This document shows positions 52,069-62,699 of a stretch of 64,000 nt of DNA, piece after piece. The notes under the pieces are model-generated. The model did not search any database, was not told the origin of the DNA, and saw only the letters and a program-made list of their open reading frames with translations. Origin of the DNA: Saccoglossus kowalevskii (lineage: Eukaryota; Hemichordata; Enteropneusta; Harrimaniidae); assembly GCF_000003605.2 (NCBI RefSeq), contig NW_003152959.1, positions 1 to 64,000 of the forward strand. The letters are read 5' to 3'. Both the position numbers and the translations under genes were made by a program. Each line of letters begins with the position of its first letter. Positions within the stretch are counted from its first letter, which is position 1.

Positions 52069-53125
52069 TGTCTGACTGCATTACACTGACAGAGCTGTGC
52101 TCTGTTACCAATCTGACTGCATTGCACTGACAGAGCTGAGCTCTGTTACCAATATGACTGCATTACACTGACAGAGCTGAGCTCTGTTACCACTATGACT
52201 GCATTACACTGACAGAGCTAAGCTCTGTTACCAATCTGACTGCATTACACTGAAATAGCTGTGATCTGTTACCAATATGACTGCATTACACTGACAGAGC
52301 TGAGCTCTGTTACCAATATGACTGCATTACACTGACAGAGCTGTGCTCTGTTACCAGTCTGACTGCATTACACTGACAGAGCTGTGCTCTGTTACCAATC
52401 TGACTGCATTGCACTGACAGAGCTGTGCTCTGTTACCAATCTGACTGCATTACACTGACAGAGCTGTGCTCTGTTACCAATCTGACTGCATTACACTGAC
52501 AGAGCTAAGCTCTGTTACCAATATGACTGCATTACACTGACAGAGCTGAGCTCTGTTACCACTATGACTTCATTACACTGACAGAGCTGAGCTCTGTTAC
52601 CAATCTGACTGCATTACACTGAAATAGCTGTGTTCTGTTACCAAACTGACTGCATTACACTGACAGATTTCTGTTACCAATCTGACTGCATTACACTGAA
52701 ATAGCTGTGCTCTGTTACCAATCTGACTGCATTACACTGACAGAGCTGTGCTCTGTTACCAATCTGACTGCATTATACTGACAGAGCTGTGCTCTGTTAC
52801 CAATCCGACTGCATTACACTGACAGAGCTGTGCTCTGTTACCAATATGACTCCATTACACTGACAGAGATGAGCTCTGTTGCCAATCTGACTGCATTACA
52901 CTGACAGAGCTGTGCTCTGTTACCAATCTGACTGCATTACACTGCCAGAGCTGAGCTGTTACCAATCTGACTGCATTACACTGACAGAACTGAGCTGTTA
53001 CCAATCTGACTGCATTACACTGACAGAGCTGAGCTCTGTTACCAATCTGACTGCATTACACTGCCAGAGCTGTGCTCTGTTACCAATCTGACTGCATTGC
53101 ACTGGCAGAGCTGTGCTCTGTTACC

Positions 53126-53170
53126 GATAAGACTGCATTACATTACATTACATTACACTGCTCTTTTACC
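53126..53170 (+). repeat. ATTAC unit 17 (45 bp, four ATTAC copies)
   Basis: This is the only unit with four consecutive ATTAC copies; the other 18 have three (or three with one base change). The extra 5 bp is the sole length difference between this copy and its partner around 50047. Confidence 0.88.
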
Positions 53171-53720
53171 TGTCTGACTGCATTACACTGACAGAGCTGT
53201 GCTCTGTTACCAATCTGACTGCATTGCACTGACAGAGCTGAGCTCTGTTACCAATATGACTGCATTACACTGACAGAGCTGTGCTCTGTTACCAGTCTGA
53301 CTGCATTACACTGACAGAGCTGTGCTCTGTTACCAATCTGACTGCATTGCACTGACAGAGCTGTGCTCTGTTACCAATCTGACTGCATTACACTGACAGA
53401 GCTGTGCTCTGTTACCAATCTGACTGCATTACACTGACAGAGCTAAGCTCTGTTACCAATATGACTGCATTACACTGTCAGAGCTGAGCTCTGTTACCAC
53501 TATGACTTCATTACACTGACAGAGCTGAGGTCTGTTACCAATCTGACTGCATTACACTGAAATAGCTGTGTTCTGTTACCAAACTGACTGCATTACACTG
53601 ACAGATTTCTGTTACCAATCTGACTGCATTACACTGAAATAGCTGTGCTCTGTTACCAATCTGACTGCATTACACTGACAGAGCTGTGCTCTGTTACCAA
53701 TCTGACTGCATTACACTGAC

Positions 53721-54373
53721 AGAGCTGTGCTGTTACCAATTCGACTGCATTACACTGACAGAGCTGTGCTCTGTTACCAATATGACTCCATTACACTGAC
53801 AGAGATGAGCTCTGTTGCCAATCTGACTGCATTACACTGACAGAGCTGTGCTCTGTTACTAATCTGACTGCATTACACTGCCAGAGCGGAGCTGTTACCA
53901 ATCTGACTGCATTACACTGACAGAACTGAGCTGTTACCAATCTGACTGCATTACACTGACAGAGCTGAGCTCTGTTACCAATCTGACTGCATTACACTGC
54001 CAGAGCTGTGCTCTGTTACCAATCTGACTGCATTGCACTGGCAGAGCTGTGCTCTGTTACCGATAAGACTGCATTACATTACATTACCCTGCTCTTTTAC
54101 CTGTCTGACTGCATTACACTGACAGAGCTGTGCTCTGTTACCAATCTGACTGCATTGCACTGACAGAGCTGAGCTCTGTTACCAATATGACTGCATTACA
54201 CTGACAGAGCTGAGCTCTGTTACCACTATGACTGCATTACACTGACAGAGCTGAGCTCTGTTACCAATCTGACTGCATTACATTGAAATAGCTGTGCTCT
54301 GTTACCAATATGACTGCATTACACTGACAGAGCTCTGTTACCAATATGACTGCATTACACTGACAGAGCTGTG
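53721..54373 (+). repeat. Duplicate of about 5.5-6.2 kb
   Basis: It aligns with 5522-6174 at 48,199 bp, sharing TTACTAATC and GAGCGGAGCTG. The ATTAC end differs: ACCCTG here, ACACTG there. It then switches at about 54374 to GCCCTG and GCATAACACTG monomers like those at 39.2 kb and 42.7 kb. Confidence 0.75.
54062..54101 (+). repeat. ATTAC unit 18 (40 bp, ACCCTG subtype)
   Basis: It has the ACCCTG ending otherwise confined to 32.8-44.5 kb, although its flanks resemble 5.9 kb. Confidence 0.85.
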
Positions 54374-54659
54374 CCCTGTTACCAATATTACTGCATTACA
54401 CTGACAGAGCTGTGCTCTGTTACCAATATGACTGCATAACACTGACAGAGCTAAGCTCTGTTACCAATATGACTGCATTACACTAAAATAGCTGTGCTCT
54501 GTTATCAATATGACTGCATTACACTGACAGAGCTGTGCTCTGTTACCAATCTGACCACATTACACTGACAGAGCTGTGCTCTGTTACCAATCTGACTGCA
54601 TTGCACTGACAGAGCTGTGCTCTGTTACCAATATGACTGCATTACACTGACAGAGCTGT

Positions 54660-55892
54660 GCTCTGTTACCAATCTGACTGCATTGCACTGACAGAGCTGT
54701 GCTCTGTTACCAATCTGACTGCATACACTGAAATAGCTGTGCTCTGTTACCAATCTGACTGCATTACACTGACAGAGCTGTGCTCTGTTACCAAACTGAC
54801 TGCATTACACTGACAGAGATAAGCTCTGTTACCAATCTGACTGCATTACAGTGACAGGGCTGTGCTCTGTTACCAATATGACTGCATTACACTGTCAGAA
54901 CTATGCTCTGTAACCAATATGACTGCATTACACTGACAGAGCTGAGCTCTGTTACCAATATGACTGCATTGCACTGACAGAGCTGAGCTCTGTTACCAAT
55001 ATGACTGCATTACACTGACAGAGCTCTGTTACCAATATGACTGCATTACACTGACAGAGCTGTGCTTTGTTACCAGTCTGACTGCATTACACTGACAGAG
55101 CTGTGCTCTGTTACCAATCTGACTGCATTACACTGACAGAGCTCTGTTACCAATATGACTGCATTACACTGACAGAGCTAAGCTCTGTTACCAATCTGAC
55201 TGCATTACACTGAAATAGCTGTGCTCTGTTACCAATATGACTGCATTACACTGACAAAGCTGAGCTCTGTTACCAATATGACTGCATTACACTGACAGAG
55301 CTGTGCTCTGTTACCAGTGTGACTGCATTACACTGACAGAGCTGTGCTCTGTTGCCAATCTGACTGCATTGCACTGACAGAGCTGTGCTCTGTTACCAAT
55401 CTGACTGCATTACACTGACAGAGCTGTGCTCTGTTACCAATCTGACTGCATTACACTGACAGGGCTAAGCTCTGTTACCAATATGACTGCATTACACTGA
55501 CAGAGCTGAGCTCTGTTACCACTATGACTTCATTACACTGACAGAGCTGAGCTCTGTTACCAATCTGACTGCATTACACTGAAATAGCTGTGTTCTGTTA
55601 CCAATCTGACTGCATTACACTGACAGATTTCTGTTACCAATCTGACTGCATTACACTGAAATAGCTGTGCTCTGTTACCAATCTGACTGCATTACACTGA
55701 CAGAGCTGTTCTCTGTTACCAATCTGACTGCATTACACTGACAGAGCTGTGCTCTGTTACCAATCCGACTGCATTACACTGACAGAGCTGTGCTCTGTTA
55801 CCAATATGACTCCATTACACTGACAGAGATGAGCTCTGTTACCAATCTGACTGCATTACACTGACAGAGCTGTGCTCTGTTACCAATCTGAC
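54660..55892 (+). repeat. Long-range duplicate of 16.2-17.5 kb, copy B
   Basis: This is the partner of 16218-17450 at 38,442 bp. Its left flank (from about 54557) instead matches 11.44 kb onward, so a change of template lies near 54.66 kb relative to the 16 kb copy. Confidence 0.85.
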
Positions 55893-56085
55893 TGCATTAC
55901 ACTGCCAGAGCTGAGCTGTTACCAATCTGACTGCATTACACTGACAGAACTGAGCTGTTACCAATCTGACTGCATTACACTGACAGAGCTGAGCTCTGTT
56001 ACCAATCTGACTGCATTACACTGCCAGAGCTGTGCTCTGTTACCAATCTGACTGCATTGCACTGGCAGAGCTGTGCTCTGTTACC

Positions 56086-56125
56086 GATAAGACTGCATTA
56101 CATTACATTACACTGCTCTGTTACC
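56086..56125 (+). repeat. ATTAC unit 19 (40 bp), last in the window
   Basis: ACACTG and CTCTGTTACC subtype, like units 1, 3 and 7. The next monomer has a private CATTACGCTG. No further ATTAC unit follows to 64000. Confidence 0.85.
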
Positions 56126-58369
56126 TGTCTGACTGCATTACGCTGACAGAGCTGTGCTCTGTTACCAATCTGACTGCATTGCACTGACAGAGCTGAGCTC
56201 TGTTACCAATATGACTGCATTACACTGACAGAGCTGAGCTCTGTTACCACTATGACTGCATTACACTGACAGAGCTGAGCTCTGTTACCAATCTGACTGC
56301 ATTACATTGAAATAGCTGTGCTCTGTTACCAATATGACTGCATTACACTGACAGAGCTCTGTTACCAATATGACTGCATTACACTGACAGAGCTGTGCTC
56401 TGTTACCAGTCTGACTGCATTACACTGACAGAGCTGTGCTCTGTTACCAATCTGACTGCATTGCACTGACAGAGCTGTGCTCTGTTACCAATATGACTGC
56501 ATTACACTGACAGAGCTGTGCTCTGTTACCAATCTGACTGCATTACACTGACAGAGCTAAGCTCTGTTACCAATATGACTGCATTACACTGAAATAGCTG
56601 TGCTCTGTTATCAATATGACTGCATTACACTGACAGAGCTCTGTTACCAATATGACTGCATTACACTGACAGAGCTAAGCTCTGTTACCAATCTGACTGC
56701 ATTACACTGAAATAGCTGTGCTCTGTTACCAATATGACTGCATTACACTGACAGAGCTGTGCCCTGTTACCAATATGACTGCATTACACTGACAGAGCTG
56801 TGCTCTGTTACCAATATGACTGCATTACACTGACAGAGCTAAGCTCTGTTACCAATATGACTGCATTACACTGAAATAGCTGTGCTCTGTTACCAATATG
56901 ACTGCATTACACTGAAATAGCTGTGCTCTGTTATCAATATGACTGCATTACACTGACAGAGCTGTGCTCTGTTACCAATCTGACCACATTACACTGACAG
57001 AGCTAAGCTCTGTTACCAATATGACTGCATTACACTGAAATAGCTGTGCTCTGTTATCAATATGACTGCATTACACTGACAGAGCTGAGCTGTTACCAAT
57101 CTGACTGCATTACACTGCCAGAGCTGTGCTCTGTTACCAATCTGACTGCATTGCACTGACAGAGCTGTGCTCTGTTACCAATCTGACTGCATTACACTGA
57201 CAGAGCTAAGCTCTGTTACCAATATGACTGCATTACACTGAAATAGCTGTGCTCTGTTATCAATATGACTGCATTACACTGACAGAGCTCTGTTACCAAT
57301 ATGACTGCATTACACTGACAGAGCTAAGCTCTGTTACCAATCTGACTGCATTACACTGAAATAGCTGTGCTCTGTTACCAATATGACTGCATTACACTGA
57401 CAGAGCTGTGCCCTGTTACCAATATGACTGCATTACACTGACAGAGCTGTGCTCTGTTACCAATATGACTGCATTACACTGACAGAGCTAAGCTCTGTTA
57501 CCAATATGACTGCATTACACTGAAATAGCTGTGCTCTGTTATCAATATGACTGCATTACACTGACAGAGCTGTGCTCTGTTACCAATCTGACCACATTAC
57601 ACTGACAGAGCTGTGCTCTGTTACCAATCTGACTGCATTACACTGACAGAGCTGTGCTCTGTTACCAATCTGACCACATTACACTGAAATAGCTATGCTC
57701 TTTTACCAATCTGACTGCATTACACTGACAGAGCTGTGCTCTGTTACCAATCCGACTGCATTACACTGACAGAGCTGTGCTCTGTTACCAATATGACTCC
57801 ATTACACTGACAGAGATGAGCTCTGTTACCAATATGACTGCATTACACTGACAGAGCTCTGTTACCAATATGACTGCATTACACTGACAGAGCTGTGCTC
57901 TGTTACCAGTCTGACTGCATTACACTGACAGAGCTGTGCTCTGTTACCAATCTGACTGCATTGCACTGACAGAGCTGTGCTCTGTTACCAATCTGACTGC
58001 ATTACACTGACAGAGCTGTGCTCTGTTACCAATCTGACTGCATTACACTGACAGAGCTGAGCTCTGTTACCAATCTGACTGCATTACATTGAAATAGCTG
58101 TGCTCTGTTACCAATATGACTGCATTACACTGACAGAGCTCTGTTACCAATATGACTGCATTACACTGACAGAGCTGTGCTCTGTTACCAGTCTGACTGC
58201 ATTACACTGACAGAGCTGTGCTCTGTTACCAATCTGACTGCATTGCACTGACAGAGCTGTGCTCTGTTACCAATCTGACTGCATTACACTGACAGAGCTG
58301 TGCTCTGTTACCAATCTGACTGCATTACACTGACAGAGCTAAGCTCTGTTACCAATATGACTGCATTAC

Positions 58370-59290
58370 ACTGAAATAGCTGTGCTCTGTTATCAATATG
58401 ACTGCATTACACTGACAGAGCTCTGTTACCAATATGACTGCATTACACTGACAGAGCTAAGCTCTGTTACCAATCTGACTGCATTACACTGAAATAGCTG
58501 TGCTCTGTTACCAATATGACTGCATTACACTGACAGAGCTGTGCCCTGTTACCAATATGACTGCATTACACTGACAGAGCTGTGCTCTGTTACCAATATG
58601 ACTGCATTACACTGACAGAGCTAAGCTCTGTTACCAATATGACTGCATTACACTGAACTAGCTGTGCTCTGTTATCAATATGACTGCATTACACTGACAG
58701 AGCTGTGCTCTGTTACCAATCTGACCACATTACACTGACAGAGCTGTGCTCTGTTACCAATCTGACTGCATTACACTGACAGAGCTAAGCTCTGTTACCA
58801 ATATGACAGCATTACACTGACAGAGCTAAGCTCTGTTACCAATATGACTGCATTACACTGACAGAGCTAAGCTCTGTTATCAATATGACTGCATTACACT
58901 GAAATAGCTGTGCTCTGTTATCAATATGACTGCATTACACTGACAGAGCTGAGCTCTGTTACCACTATGACTTCATTACACTGACAGAGCTGAGCTCTGT
59001 TACCAATATGACTGCATTACACTGACTGAGCTGAGCTCTGTTACCAGTCTGACTGCATTACACTGAAATAGCTGTGCTCTGTTACCAATCTGACTGCATT
59101 ACACTGACAGATTTCTGTTACCAATCTGACTGCATTACACTGAAATAGCTGTGCTCTGTTACCAATCTGACTGCATTACACTGACAGAGCTGTGCTCTGT
59201 TACCAATCTGACTGCATTACACTGACAGAGCTGTGCTCTGTTACCAATCTGACTGCATTACACTGACAGATCTGTGCTCTGTTACCAATA
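58370..59290 (+). repeat. HOR segment shared with 0.8-1.7 kb and 24.1-25.2 kb
   Basis: It carries GAACTAGCTG (58655), GACAGCATT (58805) and CTGACTGAGC (59022), all at 57,585 bp from the first copy. It ends by switching to GACTGCACTACACTG monomers. Confidence 0.8.
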
Positions 59291-60029
59291 TGACTGCACT
59301 ACACTGACAGAACTGTGCTCTGTTACCAATCTGACTGCATTACACTGACAGAGCTAAGCTCTGTTACCAATATGACTGCATTACACTGAAATAGCTGTGC
59401 TCTGTTACCAATCTGACTGCATTACACTGACAGAGCTAAGCTCTGTTACCAATATGACTGCATTACACTGAAATAGCTGTGCTCTGTTATCAATATGACT
59501 GCATTACACTGACAGAGCTCTGTTACCAATATGACTGCATTACACTGACAGAGCTAAGCTCTGTTACCAATCTGACTGCATTACACTGAAATAGCTGTGC
59601 TCTGTTACCAATATGACTGCATTACACTGACAGAGCTGTGCCCTGTTACCAATATTACTGCATTACACTGACAGAGCTGTGCTCTGTTACCAATATGACT
59701 GCATTACACTGACAGAGCTAAGCTCTGTTACCAATATGACTGCATTACACTAAAATAGCTGTGCTCTGTTATCAATATGACTGCATTACACTGACAGAGC
59801 TGTGCTCTGTTACCAATCTGACCACATTACACTGACAGAGCTGTGCTCTGTTACCAATCTGACTGCATTACACTGACAGAGCTAAGCTCTGTTACCAATA
59901 TGACTGCATTACACTGACAGAGCTAAGCTCTGTTACCAATATGACTGCATTACACTGAAATAGCTGTGCTCTGTTATCAATATGACTGCATTACACTGAC
60001 AGAGCTGAGCTCTGTTACCACTATGACTT

Positions 60030-62300
60030 CATTACACTGACAGAGCTGAGCTCTGTTACCAATCTGACTGCATTACACTGAAATAGCTGTGCTCTGTTAC
60101 CAATCTGACTGCATTACACTGACAGAGCTGTGCTCTGTTACCAATCCGACTGCATTACACTGACAGAGCTGTGCTCTGTTACCAATATGACTCCATTACA
60201 CTGACAGAGATGAGCTCTGTTACCAATCTGACTGCATTACACTGACAGAGCTGTGCCCTGTTACAAAACTGACCGCATTACACTGACAGAGCTGAGCTCT
60301 GTTACCAATCTGACTGCATTACACTGACAGAACTGAGCTGTTACCAATCTGACTGCATTACACTGACAGAGCTGAGCTCTGTTACCAATCTGACTGCATT
60401 ACACTGCCAGAGCTGTGCTCTGTTACCAATCTAACTGCATTGCACTGACAGAGCTGAGCTCTGTTACCAATATGACTGCATTACACTGACAGAGCTGAGC
60501 TCTGTTACCACTATGACTGCATTACACTGACAGAGCTGAGCTCTGTTACCAATCTGACTGCATTACACTGACATATTTCTGTTACTAATCTGACTGCATT
60601 ACACTCAAATAGCTGTGCTCTGTTACCAATCTGACTGCATTACACTGACAGAGCTGTGCTCTGTTACCAATCTGACTGCATTGCACTGACAGAGCTGAGC
60701 TCTGTTACCAATATGACTGCATTACACTGACAGAGCTGAGCTCTGTTACCACTATGACTGCATTACACTGACAGAGCTGAGCTCTGTTACCAATCTGACT
60801 GCATTACATTGAAATAGCTGTGCTCTGTTACCAATATGACTGCATTACACTGACAGAGCTCTGTTACCAATATGACTGCATTACACTGACAGAGCTGTGC
60901 TCTGTTACCAGTCTGACTGCATTACACTGACAGAGCTGTGCTCTGTTACCAATCTGACTGCATTGCACTGACAGAGCTGTGCTCTGTTACCAATATGACT
61001 GCACTACACTGACAGAACTGTGCTCTGTTACCAATCTGACTGCATTACACTGACAGAGCTAAGCTCTGTTACCAATATGACTGCATTACACTGAAATAGC
61101 TGTGCTCTGTTATCAATATGACTGCATTACACTGACAGAGCTCTGTTACCAATATGACTGCATTACACTGACAGAGCTAAGCTCTGTTACCAATCTGACT
61201 GCATTACACTGAAATAGCTGTGCTCTGTTACCAATATGACTGCATTACACTGACAGAGCTGTGCCCTGTTACCAATATTACTGCATTACACTGACAGAGC
61301 TGTGCTCTGTTACCAATATGACTGCATTACACTGACAGAGCTAAGCTCTGTTACCAATATGACTGCATTACACTAAAATAGCTGTGCTCTGTTATCAATA
61401 TGACTGCATTACACTGACAGAGCTGTGCTCTGTTACCAATCTGACCACATTACACTGACAGAGCTGTGCTCTGTTACCAATCTGACTGCATTACACTGAC
61501 AGAGCTAAGCTCTGTTACCAATATGACTGCATTACACTGACAGAGCTAAGCTCTGTTACCAATATGACTGCATTACACTGAAATAGCTGTGCTCTGTTAT
61601 CAATATGACTGCATTACACTGACAGAGCTGAGCTCTGTTACCACTATGACTTCATTACACTGACAGAGCTGAGCTCTGTTACCAATCTGACTGCATTACA
61701 CTGAAATAGCTGTGCTCTGTTACCAATCTGACTGCATTACACTGACAGAGCTGTGCTCTGTTACCAATCCGACTGCATTACACTGACAGAGCTGTGCTCT
61801 GTTACCAATATGACTCCATTACACTGACAGAGATGAGCTCTGTTACCAATCTGACTGCATTACACTGACAGAGCTGTGCCCTGTTACAAAACTGACCGCA
61901 TTACACTGACAGAGCTGAGCTCTGTTACCAATCTGACTGCATTACACTGACAGAACTGAGCTGTTACCAATCTGACTGCATTACACTGACAGAGCTGAGC
62001 TCTGTTACCAATCTGACTGCATTACACTGCCAGAGCTGTGCTCTGTTACCAATCTAACTGCATTGCACTGACAGAGCTGAGCTCTGTTACCAATATGACT
62101 GCATTACACTGACAGAGCTGAGCTCTGTTACCACTATGACTGCATTACACTGACAGAGCTGAGCTCTGTTACCAATCTGACTGCATTACACTGACAGATT
62201 TCTGTTACCAATCTGACTGCATTACACTCAAATAGCTGTGCTCTGTTACCAATCTGACTGCATTACACTGACAGAGCTGTGCTCTGTTACCAATCTGACT
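60030..62300 (+). repeat. Long-range duplicate of 38.0-40.3 kb, copy B
   Basis: This is the partner of 38003-40273 at 22,027 bp. Private changes here are GACATATTTCTG and TTACTAATC near 60572-60588. Beyond 62300 the array continues as a further 1623-bp-spaced copy of 38.65 kb-like sequence up to about 62.7 kb. Confidence 0.85.
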
Positions 62301-62699
62301 GCATTGCACTGACAGAGCTGAGCTCTGTTACCAATATGACTGCATTACACTGACAGAGCTGAGCTCTGTTACCACTATGACTGCATTACACTGACAGAGC
62401 TGAGCTCTGTTACCAATCTGACTGCATTACATTGAAATAGCTGTGCTCTGTTACCAATATGACTGCATTACACTGACAGAGCTCTGTTACCAATATGACT
62501 GCATTACACTGACAGAGCTGTGCTCTGTTACCAGTCTGACTGCATTACACTGACAGAGCTGTGCTCTGTTACCAATCTGACTGCATTGCACTGACAGAGC
62601 TGTGCTCTGTTACCAATATGACTGTATTACACTGACAGAACTGTGCTCTGTTACCAATCTGACTGCATTACACTGACAGAGCTAAGCTCTGTTACCAAT

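Larger units (their letters stand above)
51829..53779 (+). repeat. 1.95-kb segment, copy B
   Basis: This is the partner of 48750-50696. It starts at a junction with an extra T (CTGTGCTTCTG, near 51815). Just upstream is a private CACGGGACAG (near 51764). Confidence 0.85.

Noticed and set aside
38003-62300. Paired long repeats as ends of a mobile element
   Set aside because: The pair at 22 kb spacing lies in the same satellite inside and outside. There is no target-site duplication, and no internal gene or primer-binding sequence.
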